Assembly: GCA_902594235.1 (NCBI GenBank) | Contig: CACJLJ010000002.1 | Span: forward strand, 1-64,000 | Length of the DNA stretch: 64,000 nucleotides | From: an uncultured Pelagibacteraceae bacterium | GTDB lineage: Bacteria; Pseudomonadota; Alphaproteobacteria; Pelagibacterales; Pelagibacteraceae | Direction of reading: 5' to 3' | Part shown: in pieces, positions 9,250 to 17,719 of the stretch | Layout: each line of letters starts with the position of its first letter | Numbering within the stretch: position 1 is the first letter of the stretch | Made by a program: the position numbers and the translations under genes | Notes under the pieces: generated by a model | What the model was told of the DNA's origin: nothing | Database searches by the model: none | Seen by the model: only the letters and a program-made list of their open reading frames with translations

Positions 9250-10348
9250 ATTTTGTAATTGAAATTATTACTTCACAGGCAATAGCTTTTTCTTTTCCTA
9301 TTAAACCTAATTTTTCTACAGTTTTACCTTTTAAATTAATTTTATCTTTATTTAAGTTCATTAATTTTGATAGTGAGTCAATTATTTTTTTTCTGTATTT
9401 TGAAACTTTAGGTTTTTCACAAATTAGATTTATATCTAAATTGTTTATTGATGACTTTGATTTATTTAGATTTTCCATTATAGGTTTTAACATTTTTGGT
9501 GATCTTATATTTTTAAATTTTTTAGTATTTGGAAAATGAGTACCAATATCTTTTTTTTTAGTTGCACCTAATATTGCATCTATTATTGCATGTAAAATTA
9601 CATCTCCATCAGAATGTCCTTTTAGCCCTGAATGAAAAGGTATTTTAACTCCACCTAAATATAGTTTTTTATCTTTAATTAATCTATGAATATCAAAACC
9701 AATCCCAAAGTAGGTTTTAAATGTCTCTATATCATCTAGATAAGTTATCTTATTATTTTTGTTTTCTCCTGGTATAAACTTTATTTTTTGATTTTTATTT
9801 AAAAAAAGGGTAGCTTCATCATCAATTTTATTTTTTTCTTTAATTGCAAGATTATAAAGATCTTTATATCTAAAGGCTTGAGGAGTTTGCGTTAATAATA
9901 AACTATTTTTATCTAGATTGAATATTTGATTCCTAATTTTATATTTAATAGAGTCCTTAGATAGTATAACAGGAACAACAGCCTTATTATTTTTTAAATT
10001 CTTTTTAATATTTTGAAGTAGCTTAATTGAAAAATTTGGTCTTGCTGCATCATGAATAAATACGTTTTTTGGTTTATATTTCTTAAGATAATTTAAAGCT
10101 ATTAATGAAGAATCTGATCTTTCTTTACCCCCTTTAACAACTTTAATTAATTTATAATATTTTTTTTTTTTTAAATGATTAGTGTTATTACAAACAATTA
10201 ATACTTTTTTAAAAAGGTTAGAATTTAATGATTTTTCGACAGAATGATCTATAATTTCTTTATTTTTGTATTTATAGAATTGTTTAGCTAAATTCTTGTG
10301 AAATCTCTTACTTTTTCCTGCTGCTAATATTACAAAATAGTTGTTCAT
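9242..10348 (-). CDS. ispDF: Bifunctional IspD/IspF isoprenoid enzyme
   Basis: This 368-residue fusion joins 2-C-methyl-D-erythritol 4-phosphate cytidylyltransferase (residues about 1-212; nucleotide-binding VILAAGKSKRF, and FIHDAARPN) with 2-C-methyl-D-erythritol 2,4-cyclodiphosphate synthase (about 213-368; GIGFDIHRL and SDGDVILHAIIDAILGA with metal-binding Asp and His). It performs two non-successive steps of the MEP route to isoprenoids. Such fusions are common in alphaproteobacteria. The start lies only 26 bases from the divergent ntrY start, so its promoter must overlap the leader or coding sequence of ntrY. Confidence 0.96.
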   Translation of the reverse strand: MNNYFVILAAGKSKRFHKNLAKQFYKYKNKEIIDHSVEKSLNSNLFKKVLIVCNNTNHLKKKKYYKLIKVVKGGKERSDSSLIALNYLKKYKPKNVFIHDAARPNFSIKLLQNIKKNLKNNKAVVPVILSKDSIKYKIRNQIFNLDKNSLLLTQTPQAFRYKDLYNLAIKEKNKIDDEATLFLNKNQKIKFIPGENKNNKITYLDDIETFKTYFGIGFDIHRLIKDKKLYLGGVKIPFHSGLKGHSDGDVILHAIIDAILGATKKKDIGTHFPNTKKFKNIRSPKMLKPIMENLNKSKSSINNLDINLICEKPKVSKYRKKIIDSLSKLMNLNKDKINLKGKTVEKLGLIGKEKAIACEVIISITKYD

Positions 10349-10374
10349 TTATTTAAATACTATAATTCTAAATC

Positions 10375-12165
10375 ATGTTTGAATTTTTGAAAAAAAATAT
10401 ATTCATAATAATTCTATCTAGTATCACACTATTTATAGGTTTTTTAACATTTTTAACGTTTATTGATAAAAGTTTTGTAGAATTGAACCCAAAAAATTTA
10501 CAATTTTTATTAATTCTTAATATAATATTACTTTTTCTTTTATTCTTATTTATTTTTATTGAAATTAAAAATTCAATTAAAAATGATATTGACAAAGATG
10601 GACTTACCTCAAATAAAAAATATATTACATATTTTTCATTATTTACATTAATTCCCTCAATATTAATTTCAGTCTTTTCATTATTTCTTTTTACTTTCGC
10701 CTTAGAAAAATATTTTGATAAAAAAGTCACAACAGTTGTAAATAATTCATATAAATTAGCTAAAAGCTATGTAGATGAGGTTCGAAATAAGATAGAGGCA
10801 AACATTATTCTCACTGCTTTTGATACTAATAAAAGTGCAAACTTTCTAAATGATGATCCAAAAGCATACTCTCGTTTTTTAAAAACCCAAAAACTTATTA
10901 GAGAAGTTGACGAAATACATATTATCGATAGAGACAAAAATTTAATTTTTACTTCAATTGAGGATTTGAATGGATATAAACCACCCATTGATAAGGCATT
11001 AAATTTAGTTTTAGAGGATGATAGACCACTCAAAATAACTAATGCACCAGAAAATATATCAGCTGCTATCATGAGACTCCAAGCTTTTGATGATAGATTT
11101 CTATATATTATTAAATATTTAGATAAAGATATTTCAAATTATTTGAGTGAGTCACAAGAGGCAATAAATTTCTATTATAATGTAGAAGAAAAAAGTACAG
11201 GTATAAAGATTTCTTTTGCTATAATTTATATAATTATTGTTTCTTTATTGCTTTTTATATCAATTACAATAGCTATAAGATTTTCATCAAGATTTTTTAG
11301 ATCAATAAATAATTTGATTTTAGCTTCAACATCTATAGGTCAGGGAAATTTAAATATAAAAGTTCCTGAACTAAAAACTGACAAAGATCTTGAAAGACTT
11401 AATAAGAATTTTAATTCAATGATTAATAGACTTAGATACCAGCAAGAAAAACTTATCATTAATGAACGGCATGAAGCATGGGGAAGTTTAGCAAGAAAAT
11501 TAGCACATGAAATTAGAAACCCATTGACCCCCATTCAATTAACTATTGATAGAATAAAAAATAAATATTCAGGCAGTTTATCAGAAGATGAAAAAAATAA
11601 ATTCCAAGAAAATTTAAAAATTATAGACAACCAAATAAAACAAATTGAGAATTTAGTAAATGAATTTTCTGATTTTGCAAGAATGCCTAAACCAACTCTT
11701 AAAGATAACAATTTGATTTCAATTTTAGATGAAAATATCAAACTTTTATCACAAATTGATAAATCTATAGAAATTATGCTGACGAAGAGTCATAATGAAA
11801 TAATGCTTAATTGTGATAAAGAACAATTGAGTAGGGTATTTTTTAACCTAATAAAAAATTCAATTGAAAGTATTCAGCAAAAATCTCAAAAAAACCCTGA
11901 TTTTAATAAGAAAATAACAATTGAAATTAAGAAAGATAATGAGCATATTAAGTTTATATTATCAGACAATGGTATAGGTTTTGAAAAAATTAAAAAAAAT
12001 ATTAAGGAAATTTTAAATCCATATTTTACAACTAAAAAAAATGGTACAGGTTTAGGCTTAGCTATAGTAAATAAAATTATTAATGATCATAATGGTGAAC
12101 TTAATTTTTTTCCTATACCAATTGGTGCAAAAATAGAAATTGAATTTAGATTAAATGGCAATTGA
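10375..12165 (+). CDS. ntrY: Sensor histidine kinase NtrY
   Basis: A 596-residue membrane sensor: helices at about 7-28, 40-62 and 84-107, a periplasmic-sized region, another helix at about 277-302, a HAMP linker, then the kinase. The H-box KLAHEIRNPLTPIQL carries the phosphorylated His; the ATP-binding part has N-box NLIKNSIESI, DNGIGFE and the G-box GTGLGLAIV. NtrY pairs with NtrX, whose start overlaps its stop by 11 bases. In other alphaproteobacteria NtrYX influences nitrogen use, redox state and the envelope. The upstream ntrBC pair usual in this neighbourhood is absent. Confidence 0.94.
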   Translation: MFEFLKKNIFIIILSSITLFIGFLTFLTFIDKSFVELNPKNLQFLLILNIILLFLLFLFIFIEIKNSIKNDIDKDGLTSNKKYITYFSLFTLIPSILISVFSLFLFTFALEKYFDKKVTTVVNNSYKLAKSYVDEVRNKIEANIILTAFDTNKSANFLNDDPKAYSRFLKTQKLIREVDEIHIIDRDKNLIFTSIEDLNGYKPPIDKALNLVLEDDRPLKITNAPENISAAIMRLQAFDDRFLYIIKYLDKDISNYLSESQEAINFYYNVEEKSTGIKISFAIIYIIIVSLLLFISITIAIRFSSRFFRSINNLILASTSIGQGNLNIKVPELKTDKDLERLNKNFNSMINRLRYQQEKLIINERHEAWGSLARKLAHEIRNPLTPIQLTIDRIKNKYSGSLSEDEKNKFQENLKIIDNQIKQIENLVNEFSDFARMPKPTLKDNNLISILDENIKLLSQIDKSIEIMLTKSHNEIMLNCDKEQLSRVFFNLIKNSIESIQQKSQKNPDFNKKITIEIKKDNEHIKFILSDNGIGFEKIKKNIKEILNPYFTTKKNGTGLGLAIVNKIINDHNGELNFFPIPIGAKIEIEFRLNGN

Positions 12166-13510
12166 AATATTAATAGTCGATGATAATGCGGATATTAGAA
12201 ATATTCTCAATGAACTTATAATAGATGCTGGATATAAAACTAGACTTGCTGCTAACTATAACCAAGCTTTAAAAGAAATTGATAAAAAAATACCTGATGT
12301 AGCAATTTTGGATGTTAAACTGGATAAAGGAGACAATGATGGAATTGAATTGTTGTCACATATAAAGTCTAAAAACAAAGATGTTCCAGTTATAATTATT
12401 ACGGGACATGCAAATGTTGAAATGGCTGTAAATTCTTTAAAACATGGAGCATTTGAATTTATTGAAAAACCTTTTGATCAAAATAGACTTCTTAATTTTA
12501 TAAAAAGAGCTGTTGAAAATTTGAATTTAAAATCGCAAAATAAAGAGTATGAAAATAGATTATTTTCATCATATGAATTAATTGGTAACAGTAAAAATAT
12601 AATAGCTATTAGAGATCAAATAGAAAAGATCTCTATAACGGAGAGTAGAGTTTTAATTAATGGTCCATCAGGTTCTGGAAAAGAGTTAATTGCAAGAAAA
12701 ATTCACAAGAAATCAAAAAGAAATAATAAACCGTTTATTATATTAAATGGCGCTCTACTAGATGCTGATAAATATGAACTTGAATTATTTGGTGAAGAAA
12801 AATCTGATGGTTCTATTTCATATGGCGCTTTGGAAAAAGCTAATGAGGGCACATTACTAATAGACCAGGTTTCTGAAATACCGTTAGGTATTCAATCAAA
12901 AATTTTAAGAGTGCTAACTGATCAAAAATTCAAAAGACTTAATGGAAATAATGATATAAATGTTAATGTAAGGTTAATTTGTTCATCAAGCAAAGATTTA
13001 AAAGAGGAAATTTTAATAGGTAATTTTAGAGAGGATTTATATCATAGATTAAATGTTTTTGAGATTAATATAAAATCATTAAATGAAAGAATTTCAGATA
13101 TTCCTTTACTAATCCAATATTTTTCTAAGAAAATATCTGAAAATTATAATATTAAAGAATTAAATATTGATAATGATGATAGTTATATTCTTAATCATAA
13201 TTGGCAGGGAAATGTGAGGGAATTGAGGAATTTAATTGAAAGAATTGCAATTTTACAACCCGATAGTAAAGAAAAAGTGTCAAATATTGTAAAAGAATCT
13301 CTTAAAAATAGTGACATTAATAATAAAATTAATGAAAATGATTTATCAATACCGTTAAAAGAAGCTAGAGAAAAATTTGAAAAAGAGTATTTAACTATCC
13401 AATTAAAAAAATTTAATGGAAATATTTCTAAAACAGCAAATTTTGTAGGTATGGAAAGAAGTGCACTTCATAGAAAACTTAAAGGCCTAGGGATTAAAGA
13501 GTTTAATTAA
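12155..13510 (+). CDS. ntrX: Response regulator NtrX with altered AAA+ domain
   Basis: The 451-residue regulator has a receiver domain (1-120; Asp53 in AILDVKL as phosphoacceptor, Lys105), an AAA+ domain (about 140-370; Walker A GPSGSGKE at 170-177, arginine region FREDLYHRLNVFEI) and a C-terminal Fis-type helix-turn-helix (NISKTANFVGMERSALHRKL). Two changes stand out: the sigma-54 contact motif GAFTGA is absent (the region reads SYGALEKA), and Walker B reads GTLLIDQVSEIP, with Gln238 where the catalytic Glu is normal. It therefore probably regulates by DNA binding with sigma-70 and may bind but not hydrolyse ATP. It is coupled to ntrY upstream. Confidence 0.93.
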   Translation: MAIEILIVDDNADIRNILNELIIDAGYKTRLAANYNQALKEIDKKIPDVAILDVKLDKGDNDGIELLSHIKSKNKDVPVIIITGHANVEMAVNSLKHGAFEFIEKPFDQNRLLNFIKRAVENLNLKSQNKEYENRLFSSYELIGNSKNIIAIRDQIEKISITESRVLINGPSGSGKELIARKIHKKSKRNNKPFIILNGALLDADKYELELFGEEKSDGSISYGALEKANEGTLLIDQVSEIPLGIQSKILRVLTDQKFKRLNGNNDINVNVRLICSSSKDLKEEILIGNFREDLYHRLNVFEINIKSLNERISDIPLLIQYFSKKISENYNIKELNIDNDDSYILNHNWQGNVRELRNLIERIAILQPDSKEKVSNIVKESLKNSDINNKINENDLSIPLKEAREKFEKEYLTIQLKKFNGNISKTANFVGMERSALHRKLKGLGIKEFN

Positions 13511-13511
13511 A

Positions 13512-14903
13512 ATGAATATAATAATTTGTGGCGCTGGTCGTGTTGGGTTTACAATAGCTAAATTACTAAGTGAACAAAGTCATTCTATAACTGTTATTGA
13601 CCAGTCTAGCGAAGATATTCAAAAAATTAATGATAGTCTTGATGTAAAAGCGATAGTGGGAAAAGCCACTTTTCCATCAATCCTTGAAAAAGCAAATGCT
13701 AATGAAACAGATATGATCATAGCGGTAACTAGAAATGATGAAATCAATATGCTTATTTGTCAAATTGCTTTTTCAATTTTCCAAATACCGAAAAAAATTG
13801 CAAGAATAAGATCACAAGATTATCTGAATCCAAAATTTACACGTGTATATAGTAAAGAAAATTTGCCTATCGATGTAATTATTTCACCTGAAATCGAAAT
13901 CGCAAAATCTATTCAGCGTAAACTTGAGGCTCCTGGAGCTCTAGATAGTGTTCCGTTTGCCGACAATAATATAAGACTTTTAGAAATTCTTATAAAAGAG
14001 GATTGCAAATCTATTGATATAAAATTTAATGAATTAACCAAAAGATATCCAAAACTTGAAGCAAATATAATTGGAATAAATAGAGAAGATAAATTTTTTA
14101 TTCCAAAAAAAACTGACTCTGTAAAGAAAGATGACAAAATATATGTAATTATTAATTCTTCTCAGATGTCAGAAACATTAGAAGCATTTGGACACTCTGA
14201 AAAAATATCTAAAAAAATTTTGATAATTGGTGGTGGAAATATAGGTTTTAATTTAGCAAAAAATATTGAAGAGACATTGGAAACTGTAAGGGTAAAGATT
14301 GTTGAAAAAAATAAAACTCGTGCTGAATACCTTGCCAGCGAATTAAATGACACAATTGTAATCAATGGTGATGGATTAGATGAAGAGGTTTTAAACGAAG
14401 CAAATTTAGATGAAGCAGAAACTGTTTTGGCTTTAACAAATGATGATGAAGATAATTTAATGGTGAGTGTTTTAGTTGAAAAATTTACGAAAGATCAAAA
14501 AAAATCAGATGATAAAAGAACTATGGCTTTAATCAATAAACCAAATTATTCTTTATTACAATCTTCTTTAAAGATTGATGATTTAATAGATCCAAGAATG
14601 AATACCGTATCTAGTATTCTAAAACATGTTCATAAAGGTACTATTGAAAATGCATATACAATCTCTAACGGTGAGTATGAAGTTATTGAAGCAGAAATAA
14701 TTGAAACATCAGAATTAACGAATAAGGAATTAAAAAATTCAAACCTTCCAGAGGAATTAAGAATAGGTGCGGTATTGAGGGATAAAAAAGTAATTATACC
14801 AACATCTAATTTTATCTTTAAGAAAAATGATAGAGTTGTGTTTATTGTAAAAAAAGACTCAATATCATTTGTTGAAAATATTTTTAGATTAAGCTCTGTT
14901 TAG
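13512..14903 (+). CDS. trkA: Trk potassium uptake regulatory subunit TrkA
   Basis: TrkA is the cytoplasmic nucleotide-binding ring that gates the TrkH potassium channel. The 463-residue protein has two tandem RCK units, each with a Rossmann NAD-binding start: NIIICGAGRVGFTIAKLL at residue 2 and ILIIGGGNIGFNLAKNIEE at about 238, each followed by a TrkA-C domain. It starts one base after ntrX, an association seen in many alphaproteobacteria, and is followed four bases later by its membrane partner trkH, so all four genes from ntrY to trkH are likely one transcription unit. Confidence 0.96.
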   Translation: MNIIICGAGRVGFTIAKLLSEQSHSITVIDQSSEDIQKINDSLDVKAIVGKATFPSILEKANANETDMIIAVTRNDEINMLICQIAFSIFQIPKKIARIRSQDYLNPKFTRVYSKENLPIDVIISPEIEIAKSIQRKLEAPGALDSVPFADNNIRLLEILIKEDCKSIDIKFNELTKRYPKLEANIIGINREDKFFIPKKTDSVKKDDKIYVIINSSQMSETLEAFGHSEKISKKILIIGGGNIGFNLAKNIEETLETVRVKIVEKNKTRAEYLASELNDTIVINGDGLDEEVLNEANLDEAETVLALTNDDEDNLMVSVLVEKFTKDQKKSDDKRTMALINKPNYSLLQSSLKIDDLIDPRMNTVSSILKHVHKGTIENAYTISNGEYEVIEAEIIETSELTNKELKNSNLPEELRIGAVLRDKKVIIPTSNFIFKKNDRVVFIVKKDSISFVENIFRLSSV

Positions 14904-14907
14904 ATTT

Positions 14908-16314
14908 ATGCTTGGATTACAACTAAGATATCTAAGTTTCTTTTTTGGCTTAATTTCTATTTTATCTTTTTTTAATATTATTTATTCCTACTATCTAAAC
15001 TTATATTTAAATTTAGACACTTACTACTTAAGTTTTTTTATCTCATTAATTGTATCAATATTATTTTTTAAAATTAGATTATATAGAAAAAAACCAACAA
15101 TATTCGATAAAATCTTAACTGTTTTTTTAGGATATATATTTTTACCATTAATTTTATCTATTCCATTTTATTTAAGTATTTACAATATAACTTTTTTAAA
15201 TTCTTTTTTTGAGTCTATATCTGGTTTTACCTCGACTGGATTTTCTATTTTTGAAAATATAAAACATATTGATCAAAGTTTAATATTATGGAGATCTTCT
15301 ATTCAATGGATTGGGGGTTTATATTTTCTTTTTTCTATAATATTTCTGATTGATATTTATGATGAAAATTTTAAAAAAACTCTAACAAATTTTATTTCAT
15401 TTGATAGTTCTGAAATTTTTAAGCAAGCAACTAAAATTTTTTTATTATATTCAGGTCTTACTTTAATTATTTTTATTATATTGAATTTTTGTTCAATAAG
15501 ATCATTTAATTCACTAAATTTAGCTTTTACGTTAATTTCATCAGGTGGTTTTTTACCGGTCAATGATCTTTCGACTATTCTTAAAGATAACACTAAAATT
15601 ATTGTTGTTTCAATTTTGATGCTTTCCTCCTTTTTCAGCATTTTTTTTAGTTATAATTTGATACTTATTAAAAATAAAAATATAAATTTTTTTTATGAAG
15701 ATTTGCACTTAATATTTTATCTAATATTTGTAGTCTCTATTTTTTTCCTTTTTTTTAGTTTCAATAATGAGTTTTCATTTAATCTTTTATCTATTGCAAC
15801 TAGTATGTCCAATATTGGATTTTCTGTATCAGAGTCAAATAATAAACTTTCTTTCATATTTTTAATACTTGTTATAATTGGGGGTTCCTTTTTTTCTACA
15901 AGTTCAGGTTTAAGATTTATTAAGATTTATTCATTAGTAAAATATTCGTTAAATCAAATTTTATCATTTAGTAAACCCAAAAATATTTTTACAAATAAAT
16001 TGTTATTTACTAACATTTATTTTGATTTTAGAGAGATAAATAAATATTTTCTAACAATCATAATATTCATTTTATCACTTTTTATTTTAACTTCCTTACT
16101 AAGTTTAAGTGGTATTAATTTTGAAAGTTCATTTAAATTATCAATATTAACACTTATGAATACAGTTAATTCCTCTATTTATGGTATAGAAGATTTCAAT
16201 TTTATTAATCTTCATTTTTTTACTAAATATACTCTTATTTTGTTTATGATTATTGGTAGAATTGAGTTATTAACAATTTTACTTCTAATGAAAAAATTTC
16301 TTTTTAAAAATTAA
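14908..16314 (+). CDS. trkH: Trk potassium uptake channel subunit TrkH
   Basis: A 468-residue, very hydrophobic protein with about ten to twelve membrane helices and the four pore-loop repeats of the Trk/Ktr/HKT family: SGFTSTGFSIF, LISSGGFLPV, TSMSNIGFSVS and a degenerate fourth around NTVNSSIYG. The conserved SIQWIGGLYF and GGSFFSTSSGLRFIKIY segments are also present. It imports potassium under control of TrkA, encoded immediately upstream. It is slightly shorter than the E. coli protein (483) but complete. The next feature downstream is tRNA-Arg. Confidence 0.94.
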   Translation: MLGLQLRYLSFFFGLISILSFFNIIYSYYLNLYLNLDTYYLSFFISLIVSILFFKIRLYRKKPTIFDKILTVFLGYIFLPLILSIPFYLSIYNITFLNSFFESISGFTSTGFSIFENIKHIDQSLILWRSSIQWIGGLYFLFSIIFLIDIYDENFKKTLTNFISFDSSEIFKQATKIFLLYSGLTLIIFIILNFCSIRSFNSLNLAFTLISSGGFLPVNDLSTILKDNTKIIVVSILMLSSFFSIFFSYNLILIKNKNINFFYEDLHLIFYLIFVVSIFFLFFSFNNEFSFNLLSIATSMSNIGFSVSESNNKLSFIFLILVIIGGSFFSTSSGLRFIKIYSLVKYSLNQILSFSKPKNIFTNKLLFTNIYFDFREINKYFLTIIIFILSLFILTSLLSLSGINFESSFKLSILTLMNTVNSSIYGIEDFNFINLHFFTKYTLILFMIIGRIELLTILLLMKKFLFKN

Positions 16315-16344
16315 TTAATTGTTGTATATCTAATGATAAATTTT

Positions 16345-16421
16345 GCGCCCTTAGCTCAGCTGGATAGAGCATCGGTTTTCTAAACCGAGGGTCGTAGGTT
16401 CGAATCCTTCAGGGCGCGCCA
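16345..16421 (+). tRNA. tRNA-Arg (anticodon TCT)
   Basis: A complete 77-base cloverleaf with encoded CCA: acceptor GCGCCCT/AGGGCGC, D-stem GCTC/GAGC, anticodon stem TCGGT/ACCGA around TTTCTAA (anticodon TCT, reads AGA and AGG). AGA is the dominant arginine codon in this AT-rich genome. The T-arm pairs GTAGG with CCTTC, leaving a T-T mismatch at the second pair; the TTCGAAT loop is normal. Confidence 0.96.
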
Positions 16422-16461
16422 TATTTGTCGCTTTTTTGTGCTTTTTTTTAAGATAATTTTC

Positions 16462-16492
16462 TTGACGAGAATCTGTTAAATCACTTTATTTA
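16462..16492 (+). promoter_or_regulatory. Candidate sigma-70 promoter for the aap operon
   Basis: A TTGACG box at 16462-16467 is followed after 18-19 bases by TTATTT/TATTTA at 16486-16492. This is the best promoter-like pair in the 183-base gap between tRNA-Arg and aapJ and would give a leader of roughly 100 bases. A short stem (16502-16512) followed by seven Ts at 16515-16521 lies just downstream and could be a weak terminator of the tRNA transcript instead, which would argue against this start. Confidence 0.35.
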
Positions 16493-16534
16493 TTTAAATT
16501 TCTCTTGAAGAGGGTTTTTTTACATGATTAAATT

Positions 16535-16565
16535 AAATAATTCAAAACTAGGTTTTGAATTATTT
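16535..16565 (+). promoter_or_regulatory. Perfect inverted repeat in the aapJ leader
   Basis: The arms AATAATTCAAAAC (16536-16548) and GTTTTGAATTATT (16552-16564) are exact reverse complements around the three-base loop TAG; one more A-T pair extends the stem to 14. It ends 39 bases before the aapJ ATG, so it is either an mRNA hairpin in the leader (stability or attenuation) or a DNA operator. No U-run follows, so it is not a terminator. Confidence 0.6.
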
Positions 16566-16604
16566 GTTAACAAATAAACAATAATAATAACAAAAGGAAG
16601 AATA

Positions 16605-17645
16605 ATGTTTAAATACTTAAAACAATTAACTTCTTTAGTTGCTATGGTCGCTGTGTTGTTCGCTTTTACAACAGAGTCTATGGCTGCTAAAAAATCTAAA
16701 ACACTTAAAAACACTCAAAAGAAGGGTTTTGTAAGATGTGGAGTATCTCAAGGTCTTCCAGGATTTTCTAATGCTGATGCTGCAGGAAATTGGACTGGTG
16801 TTGACGTTGATGTATGTAGAGCGGTAGCTGCTGCAGTTCTAGGTGATGCAAACAAAGTTAAGTTTACACCACTAAGTGCTAAAGAAAGATTTACAGCTTT
16901 AACTTCTGGTGAGATTGATATCTTATCAAGAAACACAACTTGGACTCTTTCTAGAGATGCTGATATTGGACTTACTTTCGTTGGAGTAAATTTCTACGAT
17001 GGTCAAGGTTTCATGGTTAGAAAAAGTTCAGGTATCACTTCAGTAAATCAATTCAAAAATGGTATCTCAGCTTGTACGAACATTGGTACAACAACTGAGT
17101 TAAACATGAGAGACTTTTTTAATTCTAGAGGAATTTCTTATGAACCAGTTGCTTTTGAAAAAGCAGATGAAGTTGTTGCTGCTTATGATTCAGGAAGATG
17201 TGATACGTATACAACTGACAAATCTGGTTTAGCTGCTCAAAGAACTAAAATGAGTAACCCAGATGAGCATATTGTATTACCTGAAACAATTTCTAAAGAG
17301 CCATTAGGTCCAGTTGTAAGACAAGGTGACTCAGTATGGGAAGATATCGTAAGATGGTCTTTAAATGCTATGATTGAAGCAGAAGAATACGGAATCACTT
17401 CATCAAATGCAGATTCGATGAAAACTTCAGACAATCCAGCTATTAAGAGATTAGTTGGAGCTGAAGGTGAGTTAGGAGCTGCTTTTGGTCTTGATAACGA
17501 GTGGAGCTTAAGAATTATCAAGCAAGTTGGAAATTACGGTGAAAGTTATAAGAGAAATATAGCAGACACTGGTATTTTACCTGACAGAGGTCCAAATCAA
17601 TTATGGACAAAAGGCGGAATACTTTACGTTCCACCTGCAAGATAA
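16605..17645 (+). CDS. aapJ: General L-amino-acid ABC transporter, periplasmic binding protein
   Basis: A 346-residue solute-binding protein with a cleavable signal peptide (about 1-27, ending TESMAA). The mature part is a family 3 amino-acid binding domain: RCGVSQGLPGFSNADAAGNW, VDVDVCRAVAAAVLGD and GEIDILSRNTTWTLSRD are typical of AapJ/BztA. It delivers a broad range of L-amino acids to the AapQMP membrane complex encoded downstream. A purine-rich AAGGAAG lies seven bases before the ATG. Its codon choice is visibly less extreme than its neighbours (more GCT, GGT, CTT), as expected of a highly expressed protein. A strong terminator follows it. Confidence 0.96.
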   Translation: MFKYLKQLTSLVAMVAVLFAFTTESMAAKKSKTLKNTQKKGFVRCGVSQGLPGFSNADAAGNWTGVDVDVCRAVAAAVLGDANKVKFTPLSAKERFTALTSGEIDILSRNTTWTLSRDADIGLTFVGVNFYDGQGFMVRKSSGITSVNQFKNGISACTNIGTTTELNMRDFFNSRGISYEPVAFEKADEVVAAYDSGRCDTYTTDKSGLAAQRTKMSNPDEHIVLPETISKEPLGPVVRQGDSVWEDIVRWSLNAMIEAEEYGITSSNADSMKTSDNPAIKRLVGAEGELGAAFGLDNEWSLRIIKQVGNYGESYKRNIADTGILPDRGPNQLWTKGGILYVPPAR

Positions 17646-17664
17646 TTGTAGTTTAAAACAATTT

Positions 17665-17697
17665 AAAAGGGCTAGATTTTTCTAGCCCTTTTTTTTT
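17665..17697 (+). terminator. Rho-independent terminator between aapJ and aapQ
   Basis: The stem AAAAGGGCTAGA (17665-17676) pairs perfectly with TCTAGCCCTTTT (17681-17692) around a TTTT loop, and nine Ts run from 17689 to 17697. This is the clearest terminator in the window. Lying inside the operon, it probably lets only part of the transcripts continue into aapQMP, giving an excess of binding protein, and protects the aapJ message 3' end. Confidence 0.92.
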
Positions 17698-17719
17698 AAA
17701 ACTCATATATTATCTCATC

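Noticed and set aside
10368-10730. 120-codon minus-strand frame opposite the start of ntrY
   Set aside because: It would fill the only space for the divergent promoters and encodes a Lys/Ile-rich sequence without a family; ntrY is well supported.
16422-16604. Glycine or SAM riboswitch in the aap leader
   Set aside because: None of the conserved core sequences of these classes was recognised; only the AT-rich inverted repeat is clear.
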